NCBI GenBank assembly: GCA_965215025.1
Contig: CBDCCV010000002.1
Coordinates: 1,736,001-1,800,000 of the forward strand
Direction: 5' to 3'
Length of the DNA: 64,000 nucleotides
From: CBDCCV01 sp965215025
Lineage (GTDB): Bacteria; Bacteroidota; Rhodothermia; Rhodothermales; Salinibacteraceae
In this document: one piece after another, positions 25,670-35,432 of the stretch
Layout: the number at the start of each line of letters is the position of its first letter
Position numbering within the stretch: the first letter of the stretch is position 1
Program-made: the position numbers and the translations under genes
Notes under the pieces: model-generated
Told to the model about the DNA's origin: nothing
What the model saw: the letters and a program-made list of their open reading frames with translations, nothing else
Database searches by the model: none

Positions 25670-26755
25670 TCAACGCTGCTCCTGACGCGGCCCGGTCGTC
25701 GGCCGCTCATCGTCCGTCGTCACCGAAGCGCGGCGGCGGGCCACGGCCAGGGCGAGGCGGAGCGCGCTCTTCATGCTGCCGGGCGAGGCCGCGCCGGTGC
25801 CGGCGATGTCGAAGGCCGTGCCGTGGTCCGGCGAGGTGCGCACAACGGGCAGGCCGGCGGTGAAGTTGACGCCGCGGTCAAAGGCGAGCGCCTTGAAGGG
25901 GACGAGGCCCTGGTCATGGTACATCGCCAGGACGGCGTCGAAGCGGCGGTTTTTGTCCAGGGCGAAAAAGCCGTCGGCGGGGAACGGACCCTCAGCGGCG
26001 AGGCCTTCCTTTTGCGCCGCCGCGAGGGACGGGCCGATGATTTCTATTTCCTCGCGGCCCATCACGCCGCCGTCGCCCGCGTGCGGGTTCAGGCCCAGCA
26101 CGGCAATCTGCGGACGGGCGATGCCAAAGTCTTGACGCAGACTCTTCGCCATCACGCGCAGCTTCTGCACAATGGCTTCCTGCGTGACGCCCGCCGGCAC
26201 CTCCGCCACGCTCACGTGGCCGGTGACGAGGCCCACGCGCAACCCTTCCTCTTCGTCCACCATCATCATCACGTGGCCCGTGCTCCCCGTGCGCGCGGCG
26301 ATGAACTCGGTGTGGCCGGGATTCGTGTAGCCGGCCTTCCGGAGCGCTTCTTTGGAGATGGGCGCGGTGACTATCGTGTCGGCGCGGCCCTCGGCGCAGG
26401 CGTCCGTGGCGGCGGCGATGGCCTGCATCGAAAGGCGCCCGCCCGCCGCCGTCGTCTCGCCGAAGCGGACTTCGGGCGCGGCGCCCTCGGCCACGTCCCA
26501 CACGGCGAGGGCGTCGTCGGGGACTTCGCGCGGCATCTCCTCGAACGCGCAGATGGGCAGCGTGTCCAGCCCCAGCTTCTCAGCGTGCGCGCGCAGCACC
26601 TCAGCCGAGCCGACGGCCACGGGCTGCATTTTTCTCCGCAACGCCTCCTCGAGGAGGCTTTTCAGCACGACCTCCGGGCCGATGCCGTTCGGGTCGCCCA
26701 GCGTGATGACCACGCGCGGGCGGGCGGCGGTTTCTATAGGGGCGGGTTCGGGCAT
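25670..26755 (-). CDS. pdxA: 4-hydroxythreonine-4-phosphate dehydrogenase
   Basis: 361 residues from ATG 26755. The N-terminal GDPNGIGPEV motif is at about 20-29. Later segments GHTEFIAARTG, NPHAGDGG and YHDQGLVPFKALAF, and the C-terminal TSPDHGTAFDIAGTGAASPGSM, are diagnostic and include the metal-binding His residues. The enzyme oxidises 4-phosphohydroxy-L-threonine in pyridoxal phosphate synthesis (DXP-dependent route). The 35-residue C-terminal tail is basic and variable. It lies 52 bases after pepA in the same direction. Confidence 0.95.
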   Translation of the reverse strand: MPEPAPIETAARPRVVITLGDPNGIGPEVVLKSLLEEALRRKMQPVAVGSAEVLRAHAEKLGLDTLPICAFEEMPREVPDDALAVWDVAEGAAPEVRFGETTAAGGRLSMQAIAAATDACAEGRADTIVTAPISKEALRKAGYTNPGHTEFIAARTGSTGHVMMMVDEEEGLRVGLVTGHVSVAEVPAGVTQEAIVQKLRVMAKSLRQDFGIARPQIAVLGLNPHAGDGGVMGREEIEIIGPSLAAAQKEGLAAEGPFPADGFFALDKNRRFDAVLAMYHDQGLVPFKALAFDRGVNFTAGLPVVRTSPDHGTAFDIAGTGAASPGSMKSALRLALAVARRRASVTTDDERPTTGPRQEQR

Positions 26756-26807
26756 GACTGTGTGATCGGCGTTCGTCGCGGGCGTAGGGACTTGGCGCGC
26801 CAAGTCC

Positions 26808-28337
26808 TTACCGTGGATTCTGGCGCCGGGCGTAGTCGTCTAAGAAAGCGACGAGGAGCCGCACGCCGAAGCCCGTGCCGCCTTTGGGACGGTACGGCTT
26901 GGCGCTGTCCAAGAACGCCGGCCCGGCGATGTCGATGTGCAGCCACGGGTAGGCCGCCTCACCATCGGTCTTGGTGAAGTGCTCCAGGAACTTGCCGGCG
27001 GTGATGGAGCCGGCCTCACGCCCGCCCACGTTCTTGAAGTCGGCCACGTCGCTTTCGAGCAGTTCGGCGTAGTGGGCGAACATCGGCAGCGGGTGGACGC
27101 GGTCGCCGCTGCGCGCGGCGGCCTTCTGCATGGCGTCGAGGCGCTCCGCGGCGCCGTCCGTCTCGCTCGTCATCACGGCGGCGACCTCGGAGCCGAGGGC
27201 CACCACCTGCGCGCCGGTGAGCGTGGCGAGGTCAATGACGAGTTCGGGGTCGTACCCTTTCGCCAGGGAGAGCGCGTCGGCCAGGAGCATCCGGCCCTCG
27301 GCGTCGGTGTTGAGCACTTCGACGGTGGCGCCGGCGTGCATCCGCACCACGTCGCCGGGGACGTAGGCGCTTTTGCCGGGGCGGTTGTCCGTGGCCGGGA
27401 TGAGGCCGATGACGTGGAGCGGCACCTCCAAATCCGCCATCGCCTCGAACGCGCCGACGACGGCCGCCGCGCCAGCCATGTCCGCCTTCATGTGGTCCAT
27501 CGAGCCTTTCGTCGGCTTCAAAGAAAGGCCGCCCGTGTCGAAGACGACGCCCTTGCCCACGAGGACGACGGGCCGCTCGTTCACGGCATCGCCCGGCTGA
27601 TGGGTGAGGATGCTGAACGTGGGCGGCGCCTCGCTGCCGCGGTTCACGGCCAGGAGGCCGCCCATCCCCTCCTCTTCGATGCGCGCTTTGTCCCACACCT
27701 CGACCCCGTAGCCGTGCGCCTCGCCCGAGGCCTGGATAAGCTCGGCCAGGAGCGGCGCCGTTTTCTCGTCGGGCGAGCGGTTGACGAGGTCGCGGGCCGT
27801 CATCACCGCCTCGGCAATGGCGCGGCCTCGGCGCGCGCCCACTTCGGCGGCCTCGCGCTGCTCTTCATCGGTGTGGATCAACAGGCGCTCCGTGCCGGCG
27901 AAGTCGTCTTCATCCGTTTTGTAGCGGCGGAAGCGGTACGCGCCCAGGCAGAAGCCTTCGACGAGCGCCTGCGCGGCGGCGTCGGGGTCGAGGTCCGTTT
28001 GGGGCAGATGCAGCGCCACAGTCTCGGCCTTGCGCTCGGCGGCGAGGCCGGCGCCCGTGGCGGCGCCGCGGCGCAGCGCCTCGGCGTCTACCTCGGTCCT
28101 CTCACCCAGGCCGACGAGCGCCACGCGCCGGGCGGCGCCGCGCTCCGGGTAGATCAGCAGCGCTTCTTCTTTTTCAGCGGCGAAGTCATTGGCGGCGCGG
28201 CGGAGGGCGTCGCCGAGCGCCTCGGCCCAGGGATCGAATGCGGCGCCCGGTTCTTCTTTAGCGGCAAACAAGAGAACGAGATCGGCGTCGAGGTCGGCCG
28301 GGGCCTCGGTGGAGACGGTAACGGAGGGGGCGTTCAT
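26808..28337 (-). CDS. pepA: Leucyl aminopeptidase, M17 family
   Basis: 509 residues. The N-terminal macro-like domain is followed by the catalytic domain with VGKGVVFDTGGLSLKPTKGSMDHMKADM and, near residue 343, the signature NTDAEGRMLLADAL. The metal-binding Lys, Asp and Glu are all in place. It cleaves N-terminal residues from peptides as a cytosolic hexamer and needs two divalent ions. It sits between nrnA and pdxA in a leftward series with gaps of 52-65 bases. Confidence 0.95.
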   Translation of the reverse strand: MNAPSVTVSTEAPADLDADLVLLFAAKEEPGAAFDPWAEALGDALRRAANDFAAEKEEALLIYPERGAARRVALVGLGERTEVDAEALRRGAATGAGLAAERKAETVALHLPQTDLDPDAAAQALVEGFCLGAYRFRRYKTDEDDFAGTERLLIHTDEEQREAAEVGARRGRAIAEAVMTARDLVNRSPDEKTAPLLAELIQASGEAHGYGVEVWDKARIEEEGMGGLLAVNRGSEAPPTFSILTHQPGDAVNERPVVLVGKGVVFDTGGLSLKPTKGSMDHMKADMAGAAAVVGAFEAMADLEVPLHVIGLIPATDNRPGKSAYVPGDVVRMHAGATVEVLNTDAEGRMLLADALSLAKGYDPELVIDLATLTGAQVVALGSEVAAVMTSETDGAAERLDAMQKAAARSGDRVHPLPMFAHYAELLESDVADFKNVGGREAGSITAGKFLEHFTKTDGEAAYPWLHIDIAGPAFLDSAKPYRPKGGTGFGVRLLVAFLDDYARRQNPR

Positions 28338-28402
28338 GCGTGGGCGTCGGGCTTGCGAGATGTACGGTGGGGTGGAAGGGGCGGGCGGCGTCCGTGCCGC
28401 GG

Positions 28403-29470
28403 CTACGCCTGCTCCCGGAGCGCGGCCAGGAGCTTGGCGTCCTCGGCGGAGAGCGTGTCGGTGGCTTCGGCCTCGGCGGGCGGGACGAGGCCGCCGATGT
28501 AGCGCGGGGCGGCCTCAAGCACGGCGTCCATCGTCTCCGCGAGGGGCCGCTCGACGTAGGCGCCCGAGGCGTTGCGGTGGCCGCCGCCGCCGAAGGCGCG
28601 CGCCCAGCCGTTCACGTGCGTCTCGCCCTGGGAGCGGAACGAGATCTTCGTCCCGCCGCTCGCCTCCGAGAAGATGAGCGCCGCCCGGACGCCCTCGACC
28701 GAGAGCACGTAGGAGACGATGCCCTCCTTGTCCTCGGTGTCGGCATCGACGGCGCGGAGCATGTCGTTCGTCACCACGGTGTAGCCGATCTGCCCGTCGT
28801 AGCGGAGCGCGATCTCGCCGAGGGCGCGGCCCAAAAGGCGCACCGAGGCGAGCGTGCGGTTGTCGTAGAGCGCCGTGTGGATGGGCGCGGGCGAGATGCC
28901 GCTGCGCTCCAAAAGGTCGGCCACGACGCGGTGGACGGCCGGCGTCACGCTGTTAAAGCGGAACGAGCCGGTGTCCGTCATGATGGCGGTGTAGAGCGTC
29001 GCCGCCAGGTCGGCGTCGATGAGGGCGGGGTCCTCTTCGCAGATGATCTCGTAGACGAGCTGGCCCGTGGCGGCGGCCGTGTCACGCGCGTACTGGAAGT
29101 CGAACCACGCCTCCGGATCGGTGTGGTGGTCGATGAGGACTTTCTCGGCGCCGCTGTTTCGGACGGGGCCGGCCAGGTCACCGAGGCGCTCGGCGGCGTT
29201 GACGTCCATCACAAAGATGACCTCCGCCTCAGCGATGGCCTTGCGCTGCGCAAACGAGCCGTCGAAAAGCTGCACCTTCTCGACGCCGGGGAGCCATTCG
29301 AGCGTGCGCGGCGGCGGGTCGCTGTTGAGGATGGTGACCTCCTTGCCCAGCTTTTCGAGAAAGCGCCCCATGGCCAGCTCGGAGCCGATGGCGTCGCCGT
29401 CCGGGCGCGTGTGCGTGGTCAAAACAAAGCGGTCGTGCCGACGAAGGAGGGCGAGCAGGCGGTCGAGCAT
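28403..29470 (-). CDS. nrnA: Bifunctional oligoribonuclease/PAP phosphatase NrnA
   Basis: 355 residues from ATG 29470; a TTG four codons upstream is the only alternative nearby. DHH-family features are clear: THTRPDGDAIGSELA near the N-terminus, FVMDVNAAERLGDL, the DHH motif in LIDHHTDP and the DHHA1 C-terminal motif GGGHRNASGAYV. NrnA degrades nano-RNA and dephosphorylates 3'-phosphoadenosine 5'-phosphate in the cytosol. Leftward run with pepA and pdxA. Confidence 0.93.
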   Translation of the reverse strand: MLDRLLALLRRHDRFVLTTHTRPDGDAIGSELAMGRFLEKLGKEVTILNSDPPPRTLEWLPGVEKVQLFDGSFAQRKAIAEAEVIFVMDVNAAERLGDLAGPVRNSGAEKVLIDHHTDPEAWFDFQYARDTAAATGQLVYEIICEEDPALIDADLAATLYTAIMTDTGSFRFNSVTPAVHRVVADLLERSGISPAPIHTALYDNRTLASVRLLGRALGEIALRYDGQIGYTVVTNDMLRAVDADTEDKEGIVSYVLSVEGVRAALIFSEASGGTKISFRSQGETHVNGWARAFGGGGHRNASGAYVERPLAETMDAVLEAAPRYIGGLVPPAEAEATDTLSAEDAKLLAALREQA

Positions 29471-29618
29471 GAGGTCTGGCAAGAGATAGCGCGGAAGGCG
29501 GACAACGTATTCGTAACGCCACGCCGGCCCGAGTGTTCAAGAAAACGACGACCGACGACGGGCAGAAGGCTGACGTCGTCAATCGTCGTCCGTCCGCCGT
29601 CGCCACGCGGCAGCGCGG

Positions 29619-30194
29619 TCAGAGGCCGAGCAAAAAACCGACGGAGCCGCTTTCGGCGCGGAAGGAGCCGCGCACGTCGGCCAGGCTTTGGCGCGGGGCT
29701 TGGCCGGGGCGCGCCACGGTGCCTTCGAGGTCGGCGCGGAAGGAGCCTTCGATGAGCGTGTCGCGCACGACGCGGAGCGTGAGCGTGCCGGCGGTGGCGT
29801 GGAGCGTGCGGCGCATCCCCTCGCGGTAGGTCAGGCGGAAGCCGGACGCGCGGCGGGCGGCCCCCGCCTCGGCCGAGAGCGCGTAGGTGCCGGGCGCCGG
29901 GCGCGCCGCATCCGGGCGTGAGAAGACGAGGCCGCCCAGCGGGTCGTCGCGGCTTTTGAGCACGATGACGAAGCGCTCCTGCCGCACATCGGACGCCACC
30001 ACGGTCCCGAAGTCGGCTTGGCCCTGAAGCGTATCGGTCAAGGCGCCGCTAAAGACGGCCTCGTAATCGTAGCGGGCGGCGTCCTCGGCGACCCCGGCGG
30101 AGGCGTCTGCGGGCGCGCCGGGGCGGCCCGCCTCGGAGGCGCAGGCCGCCGCCCCCGCAAGCAGCACAGCCGCCAAGAGAACGCGAAGGCGCAT
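29619..30194 (-). CDS. Predicted lipoprotein of unknown function
   Basis: 191 residues. A lipoprotein signal (LLAGAAAC, cleavage before Cys18) is followed by a short Ala/Gly/Pro linker and a beta-rich domain with alternating hydrophobic and charged residues, ending Gly-Phe-Leu-Leu-Gly-Leu. There is no recognised domain. It is placed between nrnA and the NADH dehydrogenase gene with separate spacing, so it is probably transcribed alone. The membrane anchor is well supported; the rest is unknown. Confidence 0.75.
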   Translation of the reverse strand: MRLRVLLAAVLLAGAAACASEAGRPGAPADASAGVAEDAARYDYEAVFSGALTDTLQGQADFGTVVASDVRQERFVIVLKSRDDPLGGLVFSRPDAARPAPGTYALSAEAGAARRASGFRLTYREGMRRTLHATAGTLTLRVVRDTLIEGSFRADLEGTVARPGQAPRQSLADVRGSFRAESGSVGFLLGL

Positions 30195-30269
30195 AGGAAG
30201 CGGAAAGGGACGAGGAGAGGCGTGCCCCAGAGTTTACCTTTCCCCCACCCGAAAAGAAAGCGCCACGCG

Positions 30270-31703
30270 CTACCCCTTGCGCCTCTCCCCGTCCTCGGCG
30301 CGGCCGGCCAGCGCGGCCAGCTTTTCTCTCACCTCGGCGTCCACGTGCTCGATCTCCAGCGGGATCTCGTCCGAGAGCGGGACCATGTCCAGAATGAGGC
30401 GCGCGCTTTTCTGATACGTGAAGTAGTTGTACGTCCAGCTTGTAAAGACACCGAGGCGGTTGCGAAAGCCCACGAGCTTGGCGATGTGGATCACGAGCCA
30501 CGACGCCCAGGCGATGAAGCCGTAGAGGCGCACGCCGCCGGGCAGCTCGGCCACGGCAGCGTTGCGCCCGATGGTCGCCATCTTGCCGAGGTCCTTGTAG
30601 ACGAACGGCTCGGTGGCAGCGCCCTCGGTGCGGCGGAGGACCTGCCGCGCGGCGTGGCGGCCCTGCTGGATGGCCACCTGAGCGACCTGCGCGTACATCT
30701 CCCCTTCGTCGTCCTCGCCCCCGCCCAGGTCACCCACAGCAAAGACGTTGGCATAGCCGGGCACGCTCAGGTCGCGCTCAACGACGAGGCGGCCCGCCTT
30801 CGCCTGCGCGGCGTCCAGGAGGCCGGCCACGGGGCTGGCCTCGACGCCGGCTGCCCAGACGAGCGTGGCGGTCGGCAGCGTCTCGCCGTTTTTGAAGCGG
30901 ACGGTATCTGGCGTGACTTCTTCCACGGTGGTGCTCAGGCGCACCTCGACGCCGCGCCCTTCCAAGACGCGCTGCGTGTAGGCGCTCTGCGCCTCAGCAT
31001 ACGAGGGCAGAAGCTGCGGCCCCATCTCCACGAGCATGACCTGCGCCGAGGCCACCGTGTCGAAGCGGTCGAAGTCGTGCTGCATGGACTCGAACAGCTC
31101 GACGAGGGCGCCGGCCGTTTCCACCCCCGTCGGCCCGCCGCCCACGACGACGAAGCGCAGGGCGCCTTGGCCCGCGTCGGTAGGGTTGCGGTCGTAGCGC
31201 TCGAACTGGCGCAGGACCTGGTTGCGGAGCGCCACGGCGTCGGGTAGGTTCTTCAGGGGGAAGCTGTGCTCGCGCGCGCCGTCCACGCCGAAGTAGCTGG
31301 ACGTGGCCCCCGCCGCCAGGATGAGGAAGTCGTACGGGAGCGCCAGGCCGCTGCGCGTGCGCACCGTCTGCGCCCGCGCATCGATTTCGCTCACGGTACC
31401 CAGGCGCACGGTGATGTTCTCGTGCCGCGCAAAGATGTCGCGGACGTTGTGCGCGATGTCTTCCGGCTCCAGCCCCGCCGTGGCTACCTGGTACAAGAGC
31501 GGCTGGAACTTGTGGTAGTTGTTCCGATCCACGACGGTGACGTTCACCGGCTGCCCGGCCAGCGCCTTGGCCGCGCTCAGCCCGGCAAAGCCCGCGCCCA
31601 CGATCACCACGTGTGCGCGCCGGTCCGGTGCGGCGCGGCCGTTGGTGTGCCTCTGAAACATGTTTTTCGCGCGGCGGGTGATGCGGCCTAAGGTGTCGAG
31701 CAT
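30270..31703 (-). CDS. ndh: Type II NADH:quinone oxidoreductase (NDH-2)
   Basis: 477 residues. The N-terminal FAD site is VVIVGAGFAGLSAAKAL. A second dinucleotide site is near RFVVVGGGPTGVETAGAL, and AVGDLGGG and QVAQVAIQQGRHAA bind FAD and quinone. The C-terminal region has a hydrophobic, Trp-rich amphipathic segment (YGFIAWASWLVIHIAKLVGF) for membrane attachment. NDH-2 passes electrons from NADH to quinone without pumping. It is the first gene of the long leftward run and faces ddl. Confidence 0.92.
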   Translation of the reverse strand: MLDTLGRITRRAKNMFQRHTNGRAAPDRRAHVVIVGAGFAGLSAAKALAGQPVNVTVVDRNNYHKFQPLLYQVATAGLEPEDIAHNVRDIFARHENITVRLGTVSEIDARAQTVRTRSGLALPYDFLILAAGATSSYFGVDGAREHSFPLKNLPDAVALRNQVLRQFERYDRNPTDAGQGALRFVVVGGGPTGVETAGALVELFESMQHDFDRFDTVASAQVMLVEMGPQLLPSYAEAQSAYTQRVLEGRGVEVRLSTTVEEVTPDTVRFKNGETLPTATLVWAAGVEASPVAGLLDAAQAKAGRLVVERDLSVPGYANVFAVGDLGGGEDDEGEMYAQVAQVAIQQGRHAARQVLRRTEGAATEPFVYKDLGKMATIGRNAAVAELPGGVRLYGFIAWASWLVIHIAKLVGFRNRLGVFTSWTYNYFTYQKSARLILDMVPLSDEIPLEIEHVDAEVREKLAALAGRAEDGERRKG

Positions 31704-32008
31704 CTCGTCTGCCTCTGGCTCTGGGAGAAAGCGCGGCTGTGGCTGGTCTTAACGTGGACCGCCGCACATAAGATGCTGCTGAAGTGCCGCGCCCCTCTGT
31801 CACGAAGCGCTTCCACGTAAAGGCATGACGGGTTTTCACACCTGCTTCGCGGCAGCACCGCGCAACGGCTGCGTCTTTCCGTGTAGCTTCTTACCGTTTG
31901 GCGCTCCAAGGACTGGGCATTGGGGGCGGCCCCGCTGTAGATTCTGTTCTCTTCTTTGGCTGCGCTTTTCGACAGTCGGCGCTTTACGCTTCTCTTTCTT
32001 CTGCACCC
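31704..32008. other. Divergent intergenic region between ndh and ddl
   Basis: 305 bases with no gene. Both flanking genes start here, so promoters for each must be present. No clear TAnnTTTG, sigma-70 or operator sequence was picked out, and no long inverted repeat was seen. Confidence 0.4.
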
Positions 32009-33049
32009 ATGAAACACGTCGGCCTCATCTACGGAGGGCTTTCCTCCGAGCACGAGGTGTCCATCGCCTCGGCACGCAGCGTGCTGGACGCTCTCGATGC
32101 GGAGCGCTACCGCGTCACGCCCCTGCGGATCGACCGCGCCGGGCGCTGGCACGTCGAAAGCGCGGAGGCGACGGCGCTGCGCGGTTCCGACGCGGCTTCG
32201 GATGCTGCCCAGGCGCGTGCCCTTCCCTCACCCGCCGCGCTGGCGCCCCTCGGCCTCGACGTGGCCTTCCCCATGCTGCACGGGCAGAACGGCGAGGACG
32301 GCCGCGTGCAGGGGCTGCTCGAAACGCTCGGCCTGCCCTACGTCGGCGCCGGCGTCTTGGCCTCGGCCGTGTGCATGGACAAGGAGGTGACGAAGCGGCT
32401 GCTCCGGGACGCCGGCTTCCCCATCGTGCCGTTCCGCGTAGTGCGCTTCGGGGAGCGGCTCCCGTACGCGGACGCCGCCGGCGCGCTCGGCGAGGTGCTC
32501 TTCGTCAAGCCCGCCAACTCCGGCTCGTCCGTCGGCACCTCGAAGGTAGAGGGGGAAGCGGGGTACGCGCGCGCCGTGGCCGAGGCGTTCGACTACGACA
32601 ACAAGGTGCTCGTCGAAACGGCCATCGCCGGGCGCGAGATCGAGTGCGCCGTGATCGGCAACGAGACGCCGGAGACGGCCACGCTGGGCGAGATCGTCTC
32701 CACGGCCGCGTTCTACACGTACGACGCGAAGTACGAAGACGCCGAGGCCGCCCGCATGGAGGTCCCCGCCGACGTGCCCGAAAGCCTCTCGGCCCGCGCC
32801 CGCACGCTCGCCGCGGGCGTCTACCGCGCCCTCGGCTGCGAGGGCATGGCCCGCGTAGACCTCTTCCTCACGCCCGGCGGCGACCTCTTCGTCAACGAGG
32901 TTAACACCATCCCCGGCTTTACCGAGCGGAGCATGTTCCCCGTGATGTGGGCCGAGGCGGGCCTGTCCCTCCCCGACCTCCTCGACCGCTTGATCCAGCT
33001 CGCCTTCGACCGCCGCGCGCGCGACGCCCGCCTCAAAACCACGCGCTGA
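32009..33049 (+). CDS. ddl: D-alanine--D-alanine ligase
   Basis: 346 residues from ATG 32009; an open frame upstream is not conserved. The N-terminal GLIYGGLSSEHEVSIASARSV is the family signature. The ATP-grasp core shows LGLPYVGAGVLASAVCMDK, FVKPANSGSSVGTSKV and the C-terminal metal-binding VNEVNTIPGFTERSMFP. The enzyme joins two D-Ala molecules for the UDP-muramyl pentapeptide. murF follows 86 bases downstream, giving a compact D-Ala-D-Ala making and using pair; alr is at 57 kb. Confidence 0.95.
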   Translation: MKHVGLIYGGLSSEHEVSIASARSVLDALDAERYRVTPLRIDRAGRWHVESAEATALRGSDAASDAAQARALPSPAALAPLGLDVAFPMLHGQNGEDGRVQGLLETLGLPYVGAGVLASAVCMDKEVTKRLLRDAGFPIVPFRVVRFGERLPYADAAGALGEVLFVKPANSGSSVGTSKVEGEAGYARAVAEAFDYDNKVLVETAIAGREIECAVIGNETPETATLGEIVSTAAFYTYDAKYEDAEAARMEVPADVPESLSARARTLAAGVYRALGCEGMARVDLFLTPGGDLFVNEVNTIPGFTERSMFPVMWAEAGLSLPDLLDRLIQLAFDRRARDARLKTTR

Positions 33050-33135
33050 GAACGGGAGAATGAGCGAGAGGGAAACGGGTGATTCCGCTCTCCTCGCCCT
33101 CTCCCCCATTCCCCCACTCGCCCTTTCCCCACCCC

Positions 33136-34431
33136 ATGCCCTACTCTACCGACACGCGCACCCTCCGCCCCGGCGACGTGTACGTGGCGATCCGGGGCGA
33201 GAACCACGACGGCCACACCTTCATCCCGCAGGCCATCGAGAAAGGCGCCGCGGGCATCGTCACCGAAGAGGACGTGGAGGCGCCGCACGGCGTCGAGGTC
33301 GTCCGCGTCGAAAGCACGCTCGGCCACCTCATCGAGCGGGCCGCCGAAAAGGTGCGCCGCCTCGGCCCGGACGTCGTAGCGATCACCGGGTCCGTGGGGA
33401 AGACGACGACGCGGGCGGCCGTCCGTGCGGTGCTCGGCGAGGCGTTTGAGGTGGTCGCCTCCGAGGGCAACAAGAACACGCCGCTGGGCCTCTCGCTCCT
33501 CGTCCTCAACCGCGACTTTTCCTCCGAGACGAAGCTCGTTTTGGAGATGGGCGCGCGCTTCGAGGGCGACCTCCGCGCCCTCTGCACCTACTTCCCGCCC
33601 GCGGTCTCCGTCGTGACGAACGTGCGGGGCGTCCACCTCGAGACGTTCGGCAGCATCGAAGGCATCGCGCGCGAAAAGGCCGAGCTGGTCCGCGCCCTCG
33701 GCAAAGGCGGCACGGCCTGCCTCAACGGCGACGACCCGCGCGTCCGGGCCATGGCCGACGCGCATCCGGGGCGGACGATCACCTACGGCACGGGCACAGG
33801 CTGCGACGTGATGCCGGAACGGATCACGACCACGCTGCCGGTTTTGGGCGAGCACGCCGTCTACACCGCGCTCGCGGCCATGAGCGTCGGCCAGGCCTTT
33901 GGGATGGCGGACGCCGCGATCAACGCTGGCCTCGCCAAGACGACGCCCCAGAAGGGCCGCCTGCGCCGGCTGCGCGGGCGGGGCGGCAGCGTCCTCATCG
34001 ACGACACGTACAACGCCTCGCCCGAGGCCACGCTGGCGGCCCTGCGCGTCTTGGCTGAGCACGAGGGCACGCGCCGCATCGCCTTTCTCGGAGACATGCT
34101 CGAGCTGGGCAACGCCGAGGTCGAAGCGCACGCCCGCGTCCTCGCCGAAGCCGCCCGCCGCGCCGACGCCGTCCACGCCGTAGGCACGATCATGGCGCGC
34201 GCCGCCGCGACGCTGCCCCCTGCCGAGCGCGAGCGCATCGCGCTGCACGCGGCCTCGGCGGACCTCGCGGCGGCCTTGCGCGCGGGTCGCATCTACGCGC
34301 CGCGCTCCGGCGACGTGATCCTGGTCAAAGGCTCGCAAGGCACGCGGATGGAGCGGATCTCAGAGGCGCTGCTGCACCCGGACCTCGACCCCGCCGACGT
34401 GCTCGCGCGCCAGTCCGAAAGCTGGAAGTAG
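33136..34431 (+). CDS. murF: UDP-N-acetylmuramoyl-tripeptide--D-alanyl-D-alanine ligase
   Basis: 431 residues from ATG 33136; the frame is open 19 codons upstream but rich in Ser and Pro. The N-terminal Mur ligase domain has the short RPGDVYVAIRGENHDGHTFI start. The ATP motif GSVGKTTT is at 85-92, with EGNKNTPLGLSL, LEMGARFEGDL and VTNVRGVHLE in the central domain, and IDDTYNASPEATLAAL in the C-terminal one. It adds D-Ala-D-Ala to the muramyl tripeptide in the cytosol. Follows ddl. Confidence 0.94.
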   Translation: MPYSTDTRTLRPGDVYVAIRGENHDGHTFIPQAIEKGAAGIVTEEDVEAPHGVEVVRVESTLGHLIERAAEKVRRLGPDVVAITGSVGKTTTRAAVRAVLGEAFEVVASEGNKNTPLGLSLLVLNRDFSSETKLVLEMGARFEGDLRALCTYFPPAVSVVTNVRGVHLETFGSIEGIAREKAELVRALGKGGTACLNGDDPRVRAMADAHPGRTITYGTGTGCDVMPERITTTLPVLGEHAVYTALAAMSVGQAFGMADAAINAGLAKTTPQKGRLRRLRGRGGSVLIDDTYNASPEATLAALRVLAEHEGTRRIAFLGDMLELGNAEVEAHARVLAEAARRADAVHAVGTIMARAAATLPPAERERIALHAASADLAAALRAGRIYAPRSGDVILVKGSQGTRMERISEALLHPDLDPADVLARQSESWK

Positions 34432-34712
34432 ATTCACTGAGGAGCGCAAGGCGCGCTACGGCCCGGCCGGCTCAGCGCGATGCTGAAGGCCGCGCTAAGA
34501 TTCCACTCAGGCGCGGGGGCGGGGCGGATTGGCAGGATGTTCGCTCTGCAAGCGAGCGAGCGCCCTGAACCACTGCCGGCCAAGCCGCACCGCCAGCGAG
34601 GCCGCCGCACGCCGTTTGCACCCGCCCCCGCGCGGAAGGCCGCGCTTCGTTATGTTACGCCCGCGCCAGCGGCCAGCACACGTCCTACGTCCAAAGCTTT
34701 TCCTTTTTCCCG

Positions 34713-35414
34713 TTGAAGCTCGCTCTTCTTTCCGACATCCATTCGAATCTCGAAGCGCTCACCGCCGCGTTTGACGTCATCGACGCGCGCGGCGCCGACG
34801 CCGTCTACTGCCTGGGCGACGTGGTAGGCTATGGCGCCGAGCCGGGTCCCTGCGTGGACCTCGTGCGCGAGCGCTGCCGCGGCGTGGTGATGGGCAACCA
34901 CGACGCCGCCGTGGCCCACCAGCACGGCATGGACGTCCTCCCGAAAGACGGACGTGACGCCGCTCGCCACAACCGCGCCCATCTCTCCCCCGAGCAGATC
35001 AGCTACCTGGCCGAGCTGCCGCTCCTCTTCGAGGCCGAGGGCTGCACCTTCGTCCACGCCACGCCCGACGAGCCGGCGCGCTGGAAGCGCCTGGACTCCT
35101 ACCTCGTGGCGCAGCGGCAGTTCAAGCACTTCCGCACCGAGGTCTGCTTCACGGGCCACACGCACATCCCCGCCGTCATGGCCGACCGCCTCGGCGTCTT
35201 GAGCGTGCGCCCGGGGCACCGCTACCTCATCAACGCCGGCTCGGTGGGCCAGCCGCGCGACCAGAACCCGCGCCTGAGCGTCGTCTTCTTCGACACCCAG
35301 ACGTTCGAGCACGAGTGCGTGCGCGCGCCGTACAACGTCGAGCGCGCCGCCGACAAGATCCGCGCCGCCGGCCTGCCCGAGGACCTCGCCTGGCGCCTCG
35401 AAGACGGCCGGTGA
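34713..35414 (+). CDS. Metallophosphoesterase, YfcE/MJ0936-like
   Basis: 233 residues starting at TTG. Metal ligands follow the calcineurin-like pattern: LLSDIHSNLEAL (Asp8, His10), GDVVGYGA, VMGNHD, FTGHTHIP and a final NAGSVGQPRD. Members hydrolyse phosphodiesters such as cyclic nucleotides or phosphorylated sugars; the substrate here is not clear. The gene is 281 bases beyond murF and ends just before the hairpin shared with pyrC. Confidence 0.87.
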   Translation: MKLALLSDIHSNLEALTAAFDVIDARGADAVYCLGDVVGYGAEPGPCVDLVRERCRGVVMGNHDAAVAHQHGMDVLPKDGRDAARHNRAHLSPEQISYLAELPLLFEAEGCTFVHATPDEPARWKRLDSYLVAQRQFKHFRTEVCFTGHTHIPAVMADRLGVLSVRPGHRYLINAGSVGQPRDQNPRLSVVFFDTQTFEHECVRAPYNVERAADKIRAAGLPEDLAWRLEDGR

Positions 35415-35432
35415 CGCTGGACGCGTGGTGGT